This document shows, in pieces, positions 1-8,900 of a stretch of 9,680 bases of DNA. Every line of letters starts with the position of its first letter. The first letter of the stretch is position 1. Location: contig CATXML010000036.1 of the NCBI GenBank assembly GCA_958372035.1, positions 1 to 9,680 of the forward strand. The letters are read 5' to 3'. This DNA is from an uncultured Collinsella sp. GTDB lineage: Bacteria; Actinomycetota; Coriobacteriia; Coriobacteriales; Coriobacteriaceae. A program made the position numbers and the translations under genes. A model generated the notes under the pieces. It saw nothing but the letters and a program-made list of their open reading frames with translations. It searched no databases and was not told the DNA's origin.

Positions 1-17
1 AAACGATTGGAGAGCGC

Positions 18-593
18 ATGCCCACGTCACAAAGCCAGAAAAAAGAAGCCATCGCCCAGGCGGCCGAGCAGGAGCTCACATCGCTTGCGGTCCGTGGCGT
101 GCGTATCGCGGGCAACGCGTGCTCGCCGATCGTGCTGGTCAAAGGCGATTTGGACGAGGCCGAGCGTTCGGGTGGCGAGCTTGCCGCTGGCCCGGATGGC
201 GCGGCGTTGCGCAAGGCGCTTGGGGCCATCGGCTACGCGCCCGAGGATTTTTGCGTGCTGGCAAGCGTCGCCGGCGCAGGTGACGGAGCGGTCGCTGTGG
301 GCGAGACGCTGCCGTGCGAGCTGTTCCGTGAGGCGCTTGAGGCTTTGGACCCCGAGGCGGTGCTACTGCTCGACAACAACGCGGCTGACGCCATGCGCGA
401 GACCTACGCCGATATGCTCGTGGCGATCGATGACTTCGACACCGCCATGCTCAAGCCCGGCTTGGTCGCCCATGTGCAGGGTCGCCGTGTGCTCGCGCTC
501 GACGGTTTTGAGGCGGCACTCACCGACAAGGCCGCTAAGCAGCGCATGTGGGCCTACATCAAGCAGCTGACTCCGGCGGCCGCTCCGCTGTAG
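18..593 (+). CDS. Uracil-DNA glycosylase family-4-like protein, probably catalytically inactive
   Basis: The protein has 191 residues. Its start ATG is preceded by GGAG (9-12) at a 5-base spacing. Residues 38-84 follow the family-4 UDG pattern: a beta strand (PIVLV), a degenerate motif 1, a G..L..G..G..LR..L segment, then IGYAPEDFCVLASV, which matches the family's 'iGl.redvyi.nvv' block. Residues 102-130 match the 'eI..l.PdvIv.LG..A' helix and strand, and 156-184 match the C-terminal block ending in K..W..L. The residues needed for activity are changed. The GE.PG loop is replaced by KGDLD (42-46), the C-terminal HPS loop by DGF (162-164), and the N-terminal cysteines that hold the 4Fe-4S cluster are absent. 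The family assignment is from remembered family patterns, not a search. I infer a non-catalytic UDG-fold protein whose role, DNA binding or otherwise, is unknown. It converges on the histidine kinase gene. The upstream neighbour is outside the window. Confidence 0.8.
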   Translation: MPTSQSQKKEAIAQAAEQELTSLAVRGVRIAGNACSPIVLVKGDLDEAERSGGELAAGPDGAALRKALGAIGYAPEDFCVLASVAGAGDGAVAVGETLPCELFREALEALDPEAVLLLDNNAADAMRETYADMLVAIDDFDTAMLKPGLVAHVQGRRVLALDGFEAALTDKAAKQRMWAYIKQLTPAAAPL

Positions 594-596
594 CGA

Positions 597-626
597 GCCC
601 GCGTCGACAAACGACCCCGAGCGGGC
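597..626. terminator. GC-rich hairpin between convergent genes
   Basis: GCCCGC (597-602) pairs with GCGGGC (621-626), and inside it GTCG (603-606) pairs with CGAC (612-615), leaving the 5-base bulge 616-620. It lies just after the stop of the UDG-like gene and 42 bases from the stop of the converging kinase gene. There is no T-run on either side, so a role in termination is a guess. The remaining gap (627-667) is GC-rich and shows nothing else I can name. Confidence 0.3.
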
Positions 627-667
627 GAGCCGTACCCGCGGAACGCAAATCCGTCGCGCCCGCGCCC

Positions 668-1945
668 TTACATCACAGCGCGCAGCTCAAACCGATCGCC
701 GTTAATGCGGAACTGGCAGTTGCCGTTCATGCGCTCCACGGCGAGTTTAATGCTCTTGGTGCCAAAGCCGTGACCGGCGTGCTGAGCCACGGGCGTGCCG
801 TCGACCATGTGCGGCGCCCGTCCAAATGTGTTGGAAACCAGCAATAGAAGCTGACCGTCTTCGTAGCGAAGGTCCAGGTCGACAAACCGCTTGCCTTCGG
901 GGGCGGCGCTCGCCGCGGCGATGGCATTGTCCAGGGCGTTCGATACCACACTGAACAGATCGGCATCGCCCACGTGGACGGTTTCGGGCACGGCGGCTCG
1001 CAGGTCGGCGGTGATGCCGTGCGCGTTGATGTCCGCGGAAAGCGACGAGAGCGCAATGTTGACCGTTTCGTTGGCGCAGTAGCGGCGCACAGCGGTGCGG
1101 TCGTTGGTCTCGCAGAGCGCGTCGATGCGCTCGAGCGCCTCATCGGTGTGACCCTCTTCGATCAGGGCCGCAAGACCGCGCAGGTAGTGGCGCATGTCGT
1201 GACGGAGAACCGAGAGCTCGCGTCCGGACTGGCGCCAGGCTTCGAGCTCTTTGATGGCCGCGCTGTCGCGGGTCGCGAGCATCCAGCGCTCGCGCTCGGC
1301 GATTTCCTTTGCCTCGTATTCGCGAAGGTAGACGGCAAGAAACATAAGGTAGAACGCGCAGAGGGCGAACGCCAAAAACTCAACGGTTACTACCGAGCCC
1401 GAGTGGAAGAGCGTGGTATAGACGTTGGTGGCGTAGTCGAAGATGTAGTAGACGAGCGGCAGGATGAGCAAAATCTCCAGCTCGGTGGGGCTTTTGATCG
1501 CCAGGCGGGGGCCGATGTCGCTTGCCCAATGCAACAAGACGGCAAAGACGTCGAGCGTGGTGATGATACGCGCCACGTAGTACGCGACCTGCGAATCGGT
1601 GACGGCGAATGCGGCGATGCCCATCCAGTTGCTGAACTGGCAGCTCAGGTAGGCACTGGTAACGCCCAGGATGGCGAGCAGGGGACTCAGGCGATAGCGT
1701 ACGCACAGGTAGACGACAAGCGGCAGATGCACGACGAGCGGATAGGCCTGTCGGGCGAAAAGCTCGCCGCCAACGGCGTTGGCAAGGCCGAATGCGCATC
1801 CGGTTGCGGCGCCGACCCCCACCAGCTCGAGCGAATGGCGGCCGTTGATCTCGACGCCGCATAGAGCCGCCGAGGCAAAGACGCCAAAGAGCAATGTCGT
1901 CGCATGGTGGATTGCCCAAAGTACCAGTTCTGCCGAGGAAAGCAT
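668..1945 (-). CDS. AgrC-like sensor histidine kinase (HPK10/GHKL type)
   Basis: The product is a 425-residue membrane sensor kinase that should phosphorylate the regulator encoded just upstream. Residues about 5-207 are very hydrophobic and make about six or seven membrane spans, with no large extracellular domain, as in peptide-sensing AgrC/ComD kinases. A charged, helical linker (208-245) follows. The phospho-acceptor region reads LRHDMRHYL, with H249 the likely acceptor. The N-box is SNALDNAIAA (N336, D339, N340) and the G-box is GHGFGTKSIK (391-400). The C-terminal ATPase domain is complete. I chose the ATG at 1945 because it overlaps the regulator's stop codon as TGATG and has GGGAGG (complement of 1951-1956) five bases upstream. 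A longer reading from 2026 would add 27 residues inside the regulator gene and is unlikely. The ligand cannot be read from the sequence. No agrB/agrD-like or comC-like gene is in the window. Confidence 0.93.
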   Translation of the reverse strand: MLSSAELVLWAIHHATTLLFGVFASAALCGVEINGRHSLELVGVGAATGCAFGLANAVGGELFARQAYPLVVHLPLVVYLCVRYRLSPLLAILGVTSAYLSCQFSNWMGIAAFAVTDSQVAYYVARIITTLDVFAVLLHWASDIGPRLAIKSPTELEILLILPLVYYIFDYATNVYTTLFHSGSVVTVEFLAFALCAFYLMFLAVYLREYEAKEIAERERWMLATRDSAAIKELEAWRQSGRELSVLRHDMRHYLRGLAALIEEGHTDEALERIDALCETNDRTAVRRYCANETVNIALSSLSADINAHGITADLRAAVPETVHVGDADLFSVVSNALDNAIAAASAAPEGKRFVDLDLRYEDGQLLLLVSNTFGRAPHMVDGTPVAQHAGHGFGTKSIKLAVERMNGNCQFRINGDRFELRAVM

Positions 1946-2667
1946 CAGCGCCTCCCGCCCTCGAACCGTGCCGCAAAGTAGGCATCCTGGAATCCCTGCT
2001 TGCAGCTGCGCGCCAGCGGGATGCACGCGCCCGAGCGCATGACGATATCCGTGCGGTTAAAGTGGTCGATATTGCGCAGGTTGACCTGGTAGCTGCGGTG
2101 ACATTTAAAGAAGGTCGCGTTTTGGGCCAGCTGGTCCTCGATGCTGCGGAACGGCTCGAGCGCCTCGATATCGCGGCCATCGCGCAGGTGGAAGACCACG
2201 TGCTTGTTGCGAGCCTCGGCATATTCGATATCGGATAGGCGCAGGGCATGGTAGCCAAAGGACGTTTTGATGACGAGCTCTTCGGTCGCGGCCGGACGCA
2301 GGCTCGAAAGCTCGTCGAGCAGTTGCGCCAAGCGCTCGTAGGTCACGGGTTTGAGCAGGTAGTCGAAGGCGCGGACCTCGTAGGACTCAAGCGCGAACTC
2401 GGGCGATGAGGTCAGAAACACCAAGCGTACGGCGGTATCGGATTGGCGCAGCTCGCGGGCGGTGTCCATGCCGTTGACGAGCGGCATGATCATGTCGAGC
2501 ATGATAATGTCGGCGCGCGATGCGGCATGGCGTGCCAGCAGGTCCTCGCCGCGCGTAACGAGTGCAACATCGACCGCCGTACCCGTCTCGGCCGACCAGC
2601 GGTTGATCATGCGGTGCAGGTTATCTAGAAAGGCGACGTCGTCGTCGCAGGCGATGATTTTGAGCAT
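1945..2667 (-). CDS. LytTR-family response regulator (AgrA/ComE-like)
   Basis: This is a 240-residue transcription factor. Residues 1-120 form a receiver domain: acidic cluster D8-D9-D10, phospho-acceptor D58 in IIMLDMIMP, a T86/S87 switch position, and K106 in LLKPV. Residues about 129-235 form a LytTR DNA-binding domain, recognisable from the IKTSFGYHALRLSDIEY start, the Y/E..NKHV.FH block and the conserved FKCHRSYQVNLRNI helix and strand (187-200). The size is normal for AgrA/ComE-type regulators. An ATG further out (2754) is open but adds an unrelated basic extension. The start at 2667 is set by the receiver's usual MLKIIACDDD beginning and by AAGGGGG (complement of 2674-2680) six bases upstream. 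It is the first gene of the operon and is transcribed divergently from the giant surface-protein gene, so it is a plausible regulator of that gene. That target is inferred from position only. Confidence 0.94.
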   Translation of the reverse strand: MLKIIACDDDVAFLDNLHRMINRWSAETGTAVDVALVTRGEDLLARHAASRADIIMLDMIMPLVNGMDTARELRQSDTAVRLVFLTSSPEFALESYEVRAFDYLLKPVTYERLAQLLDELSSLRPAATEELVIKTSFGYHALRLSDIEYAEARNKHVVFHLRDGRDIEALEPFRSIEDQLAQNATFFKCHRSYQVNLRNIDHFNRTDIVMRSGACIPLARSCKQGFQDAYFAARFEGGRR

Positions 2668-2788
2668 ATTGGGCCCCCTTAGTACCTCGATTTTGCCACA
2701 TCGTGCACGCGCCGCCCGCGGGGGTGCGTTCCATTTGCGCCCCACGGCACGCAACTCGCGCCGAGCGGCAGGGTGTCAAAACATGCGG

Positions 2789-2817
2789 TTGCACAATACC
2801 AGATGGATATATATGTC
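2789..2817 (+). promoter_or_regulatory. Weak candidate promoter for the giant surface-protein gene
   Basis: TTGCAC (2789-2794) and TATGTC (2812-2817) are separated by 17 bases within the only AT-rich patch of the divergent region. The -10 is a poor match. Nearby TATATA and TATATG hexamers (2808-2815) fit the composition better but the spacing worse. It overlaps the minus-strand promoter candidate almost completely. If used, the transcript would begin just before the hairpin at 2825. Confidence 0.3.
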
Positions 2818-2819
2818 AA
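2793..2819 (-). promoter_or_regulatory. Candidate promoter for the regulator-kinase operon
   Basis: Read on the minus strand, the -35 is a perfect TTGACA (complement of 2814-2819) and the -10 is TATTGT (complement of 2793-2798) preceded by TGG, an extended -10. The spacer is 15 bases, shorter than the usual 16-18, and the TG extension could compensate. It would give a leader of about 120 bases before the regulator ATG. This is a motif match by eye, without start-site data. Confidence 0.45.
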
Positions 2820-2824
2820 TTTGA

Positions 2825-2860
2825 GCTGGCGGCTGGCGAGGGACCATGCCGGCCGCCAGC
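2825..2860 (+). promoter_or_regulatory. Leader hairpin, 14-bp stem and 8-base loop, upstream of the surface-protein gene
   Basis: 2825-2838 pairs with 2847-2860. The outer nine pairs, GCTGGCGGC with GCCGCCAGC, are perfect. The inner five include two G-U wobbles (2834-2851 and 2838-2847), and the loop is 2839-2846. No T-run follows, so it is not a classical terminator. It ends 36 bases before the Shine-Dalgarno site of the 2911 gene. It may be an mRNA-stabilising or regulatory 5' hairpin, or a palindromic operator in DNA. A second small stem (GCGAT 2866-2870 with ATCGC 2878-2882) follows it. Confidence 0.6.
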
Positions 2861-2896
2861 GCCAAGCGATATCGGACATCGCGAAAGCATAGGGGT

Positions 2897-2903
2897 AAGG
2901 GAG
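2897..2903 (+). promoter_or_regulatory. Ribosome binding site of the giant surface-protein gene
   Basis: AAGGGAG lies seven bases before the ATG at 2911 and supports that start. A second purine run, AAGGGG (2914-2919), lies six bases before the in-frame ATG at 2926, so initiation five residues later is possible. The signal peptide works with either start. Confidence 0.7.
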
Positions 2904-2910
2904 CTGAACG

Positions 2911-5900
2911 ATGAAGGGGAAGAAGATGGGGATGCGCGCTGTGCTGACGCGCCTGCTGGGTATCGCAACCGTGGCATGCGCGCTCGTGGCGACGCCGGCG
3001 GTGGCAAGCGCCGAGACGCAGGTCATGCCCGACGGGGTGAAGGCGGAGGTGCTGCCGCTTACGCAGGCCAACAACGAACCCGTCCAAATCACCGAGCCGG
3101 GCAGTTACGTACTTAAGACGGCTGAGGGTGAGGTCACGCCATCTTCGGGTTACACCATCGACGCGCCGGATGCGTCTCGGATTAATCCTGTGAGGATCTA
3201 CATCGATGGCACGGTCTACGTGAACGATAAGACTAACTGGCGGGTTGAGCAAACTCGATGGCTGTTCAACATCAAACAGGGTAGCAATATCGAGTTCATC
3301 GGCGTCAACAATCCGTGCGTCAGCTTCCATAGAAACCAAAAGCAATTTGAGTCCGTAAGCGGCTTTTTGACCGACCGCTATTACAGCGGTGGCTACAAAA
3401 AGGCATCGGGCGACATCTCGGTTGGCCTGGGGGTTGGCGACGGCTCGCAGAATTTCATTCTCTCGTATGGCAGCAAGTACGAGCAAAAGGTACCTGCGAT
3501 TTCCCTGGGCAATACCAAGGGAAAGCTGTCTGCAAATTTCAGTAAGCTGATGATTAGGGACTATGCTGGCAAGTCGCACAACTCTTTGGGCGAGGTTTCC
3601 CCATACAGTATTCTTGAATATGCTGTGCCGGTCCGCCTGTTCCGTAGCAGCTTCTCCGATGACGGCAAGGGGAATATTAATAAGCTCAACGCTACGTTTA
3701 CTGACTGTGCGTTCTGGAATACGTCTGGCGACTACAACGGTGCAGTTTCAATTGTGGGCAATCCCCGTGGTGGCGTGAATTCGGACGTCGCTTCGAGGCT
3801 GACTGCGACGTTCGAGAACTGCCGGTTTGGTTCCGATGCCGACAGCGGCATTTGGCAGACCAATAATAAATATCCGACGGTCGAAGAGACCACTGAGTTT
3901 GCACAGGTTCAGGAGACTGGAAAGTGCGCTGTTGCAGGCGTGATGGGCGTCACCAACGCTACGGTCAACCTCAACAGCTGCACGATGAGCAACTTCCACA
4001 GCACGCGTTCGAGCTCGGCCGACAACACTTTGACAGTCGATGCCCTTAATGTTGCACGAAGCGCTCGCTGCAACATAAACGGTGGCACGATTGAACGCTA
4101 TGGCGCACGCGGCAATACGTGCGTGGTATACGCCGCTGGAACCCTTACCCTCAACGGATCGCCGGAAATCGCGAGCTACTGGAAGAACAGTCACGCCGGC
4201 GATACTAATTATGGCGACAAGTACACTGAAGCTGATAAAGCTACGGGAACCGCCAAGAGCTTGTATGTCCCGAAGAAAAAGAGTGTCGATGCCAACGCCC
4301 CGGCGCTGAATATCGCGTCTGACTTCTCCGTACGCGGAGGCTTTGGAGACAATGTTTGGATCTCGATTGAGGAGACTGCGGACAGTAATGGCGTAAAGTC
4401 GCGTGTCCTTGGCACCTGCGAATCCAACAAGATCGAAGGCGTTGTGCCAGACGGCTCGTCCGAGAACGACGACAACTCCGACAAGTACGAGGTCGTGAAC
4501 CTTAACGGCGACCTCACCTTCCGCGAGACCATCCACCAGCACAAGTGGAACGTTGAAGCCGACGGTTTGGGCGTTCGCGCATCGTGCGTGGGCCCGTTCC
4601 GCAACAGCGAGTGCGAATATGGCAAGGGCGAGAACGGCGAGCCCAAAAAGTACCTGACGGCCACGTACAAGCTCTCCATGTCCAAGGCAACGAGCTCTCA
4701 GAGCACTGAGCTTGTCTATGACGGCTGTCCGGTCAAGATTGCTTTGAATAAGGACGGCGCGTGGAATCTGGAGCAGATGGGCGTAACGGCTAGCGATGAA
4801 TTCGCGTGGTATCAGTGCAAGTCTCAGGCGGACGCCGAGGCATATAAAAACGGCACCAAGCTCAAGGATGCTCCGGCGGACGCTGGCTACTACTATGTCG
4901 TTACGAGCTTTAAGACCGCCTCTGGCCAGACGCTTGAGGGCAAGAAGGCCTTTGAGATTTCTCCGCGTCGCCTGGTTAGGAATAAAAACTACAAGTTCAC
5001 CCTTAAAGACGGCGGCAAGGGCGCGGGCAAGTATGCCTATGACGGCAAGGAGCATCAGCCCGTCGTTGAAAGTGCAAAGTTCAAGAACGGTGCCGGCGAG
5101 TGGGTCGATCTCGTTGAGGGCAAGGATTACGAGCTCAGCGCTCGAAGTGAATCCGGACTGAAGCAGACCGAGCCAGGGCAATACGAGTGCATTGTCATCG
5201 GTAAGGGCAACTTCACGACCGATGGAGGCACCACAAGTGTTCTGACGCTCAAATGGGAAATCGTTGACGTTTCGCGCTTTGACCTCGAGGTCGCTGGCTT
5301 CGATGGTACCTATGATGGCGACGAGCACGGCATTACGGTCAACGTTAAGAATGACCCCGTTCCGGCGGATATGAAGATTGAGTACCGTGAAGACGGCGGT
5401 GATTGGACGACGGACAAGCCGACCTATCGCAATGCGGCCGAGTACACGACCAATTATCGCGTGACGGCCTCTGACTACCTGACCGTTACGGGTAAAGCGA
5501 CCGTGAAGATTACCAAGGCCGACCAGGAGGCGCCGGCTGGGCTCGTGGGCAATAATTGGACTACGTGCAGCAGCAAGGACGGTTCCATCTCGGGCGTGAC
5601 CAAGAAAATGGAATACCGTCGCGGGTCGAGCGGGAGCTATCAGAAGATAACGTCTGACGGTAAGCTGACCGGTCTTGCGAAGTCGGGAACGTATTACGTC
5701 CGCTTTGCCGAGGATAACAACCACAATGCGTCTGCCGATGCTGAGGTCAAGATCGAGCCGGGACCCCATGCTGTTGCCGACAATGCGGCTTGGAAGCCGA
5801 ATGGCGAAGGTAGCCACGTTAAGGTCTGCAAGTATTGCAAGAAGACTCAGGAGCGCCAGTCCTGCAGGTGGAAATATGAGATCGTTACGCCCGCCACGCC

Positions 5901-8900
5901 TGAGGCCGATGGCGTTCGTCAAAAGGTCTGCAGGGTCTGCAACGGCAAATGGGATGAAGAGCCCTATACCTATGTGGACACCTATAAGCCCGTTATTTAT
6001 GACTTGCAGGATGGCGATGCCTACTGCGAGAGCGTTTCGTTTGACGTGTTCGATGACCGCGACGAGACGGTGACGGTCACTGACAACGGTAAGGAGCTTG
6101 AGGATGGCAAGGACGGTAGGTATACGGCCAAGGCCGCCGAGGGCGATGCTGGCGCCGAGCATGTAATTGTGGCTACGGATGCCGCCGGCAATTCGGAGAC
6201 CTTCACAATTAAGATGTACGCCGAGCATGCGTATAAATGGACGATTGACAAGCAGCCGACGATTACCGAGACCGGCTCCAAACATGGAACGTGCTCCGTG
6301 TGCGGCCATGAGTCGGGCACGGTAGAGGTCCCGGCCCTGGCTGTTAAGGGTTACTCGGGCAAATATGACGGCAAGGATCACTCTGTCGACGCCTCGGCCC
6401 TGCCCGAGGGCGCCATCGTTGAGTACAAGGCTGCTGACGGCGGCTGGACGAGCGTTGCGCCCAGCATTAAGGACGCCGGCAGTGTGACGGTCGACTATCG
6501 CGTCACGATTGATGGCGCGGCGGTTGACGGTAAGGTGACACTCGAGATTACTCCGCTCGCGATCACGGTTTCCGCTTTGGACGCCTCCAAGACGTACGGC
6601 GATTCTGATCCCGCGCTGGGTTGGGATGTCACCAAGGGCAAGCTTGTCAAGGACGAGAGCCTCCAGGGCATCACCGTCTCTCGCGAGGTCGGCGAGGCCG
6701 TGCGCAAGGACGGCTACGCCGTGACGGCAGCGCAGTCCGAAGGCGCCAACCCCAACTACAAGATTACGTTCAAGGATGGTGCCTTTACGATCGGCAAGCG
6801 CGAGCTCGCCGTAACGTGGGACACCACTACTGAGTTCATCTACGACGGCGAGGAGCACTGCCCCCAGGCGAAGCTCCACAACGTCGTCGGCGATGACAAT
6901 CTCTCCGCGTACGTCGACGGCGCCAAGGTCAAAGCCGGCACCTACACGGCGAAAATTACCGAACTGACGGGCGACGACGCAGGTAACTACAAGCTTCCCG
7001 CCGAAGGCCTGACGTGTGAGTTCTCCATCAAGAAGGCGCCCCAGGGTGCGCCGAAGGTCCAGGCCACGGCCGAGACTGTGAGCGGCAAGTCCGACGGTAA
7101 GATCACGGGCGTCGACGCGAAGATGGAGTGGCGCACCAAGGACTCTGGCGAGTATCAGGGCGTGCCCGAAGGCGTGACTGAGATTGCGGATTGTACTGCC
7201 GGCACGTACGAGGTGCGCTACCGCGCCGATAGCGACCATGACGTCTCCTCCGCCACCGAGGTTACCGTTAACGCCGGCGGCAAGCTCGTCGTGACGCTGC
7301 CTGCCAAGCAGGTCGGCTATACGATCACGGCGAACCCGGACGAGCTTGACTGGCACGGATCAACCACCCTCACTGTCAGTATCGAGAGCGGCTACTTTAC
7401 TGACAACGACTCTTACGCCGTCAAGGTTAACAATGTCGTTGTGGCGCCCGACGCGCGTGGTGAGTTCACCGTTCGGAACGTCGAGAGCGACCTCGTTGTC
7501 ACCGTCGAGGGCGTGCGCAAGCACGAGGCTGTGAACGACAAGTGGCTCTCTGACGACAGCTCGCACTGGCACGAGTGCGCCTGCGGCGACAAGATCGACG
7601 AGGCTGCGCACACCTTTAAGTGGTTTGTCGACAAGGCTCCCACGGCAACCGAGGTGGGCTCTAAGCATCAGCAGTGCACGGTTTGTGGCCACGCCTTGGC
7701 TGCTGTTGAGATTCCGGCTGCCGCCATCGTTGGCTACTCCGGTGAGTACAACGGTGCATATCATACGGTCGATGCGACGAGCCTGCCCGAGGGCGCGACG
7801 GCTCAGTACAGCACCGATGGCAAGAACTGGTCCCCCGAGGCCCCCAAGATTCGCGACGTTGGCACGCTGACTGTGTCCTATGAGGTAACGATCGACGGCG
7901 TGAAGGCCGAGGGTAAGGTAACCCTCGAGGTCAAGCCGCGCGCGATCACGGTCACCGCCCAGGACGCCTCCAAGACCTACGGCGAGGCTGATCCCGTGTT
8001 TACGTGGGATGTCACCGCTGGCGAGCTTGTTGAGGGCGAGAGCCTTGATGGCATCGAGATTGAGCGCGAAGATAACGACAACGTGCGCGACGGCGGCTAT
8101 GCTCTGCACCTGACGCAAGCAAAGGATGCTAACCCCAACTACAACATCACGTTCGTCGATGGCGTGTTCACCATCAACCAGCGCCTGCTCACCGTGATGT
8201 GGGGTACCAGCGAGTTTGTCTACGACGGCGAGGAGCACTGCCCCGAGGCAACGCTCAGCAACGTCATCGGCAAGGATGACCTTGTCGCGATCGTTGAGGG
8301 CTCCCAGGTCGAGGCGGGCGATTCGTACCGGGCGAACCTCACCGCACTGACGGGCAAGGCCGCGGGCAATTACGCGCTGCCGACCGAGGGCCTGACGTGC
8401 GAGTTCTCCATCAAGAAGGCCGCGCAGGATGCGCCGAAGGTCCAGGCCGAGGCCGAGACCGTGAGCGGCAAGCGTGACGGCAAGATCGTGGGCGTCGACG
8501 CGACGATGGAGTGGCGCGCCAAGGATGCCGCCAAGTATCAGGCCGTGGGCGAGGGCGTGGCCGAGCTCACGGATCTCGCCGCCGGCGTGTACGAGGTGCG
8601 CTACCAGGCTAAGGCCAACTACGATGTTTCCTCTGTTACCGAGATCACCGTGGCTGCCGGCCGCAAGCTGGTCGTGGCGCTGCCGGGCAACCAGGTGGGC
8701 TACACGCTCACCTCGACGGCAACCGAGCTCGACTGGAAGGGCAGCGCGACCCTGGCCTTCCAGCTTGCCGACGGCTACTTTAAGGGCCCCGACTTTGCCA
8801 TCAAGGTCAACGGCAAGAAGGTCAAGCTCACGGATCGTGCCTATGCGCTGGCCGACGTTGAGGCCGACGTAAACGTGACGGTCGAGGGTGTCCTCAAGCA

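Noticed and set aside
7..570. A 187-codon plus-strand frame overlapping the first gene
   Set aside because: Its Arg/Ser/Pro-rich composition is typical of an out-of-frame reading of GC-rich DNA. The 18-593 frame has the ribosome binding site and a family pattern.
974..1864. A 296-codon plus-strand frame inside the histidine kinase gene
   Set aside because: It is antisense to clear kinase coding sequence with H-, N- and G-boxes, and shows no family features of its own.
1946..2026. Upstream extension of the histidine kinase to an ATG at 2026
   Set aside because: It would overlap the LytTR gene by 82 bases and add non-membrane sequence. The TGATG overlap with GGGAGG at the right distance supports 1945.
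2774..2819. Two copies of TGTCAA (2774 and 2814) as a LytTR direct-repeat operator
   Set aside because: The copies are 40 bases apart, not the roughly 21-23 expected for a LytTR dimer site, and the match is only six bases. One copy is already the -35 candidate.
2776..3579. A 267-codon minus-strand frame across the divergent region
   Set aside because: It runs over the start, signal peptide and head of the surface protein and over the promoter patch, and has no recognisable domain.
3748..7356. A 1202-codon open frame on the minus strand opposite the giant gene
   Set aside because: It is in codon register with the sense gene and stays open because TTA, CTA and TCA are avoided. It has no ribosome binding site that I can see at its GTG start, no recognisable domain, and a composition that mirrors the sense repeats.
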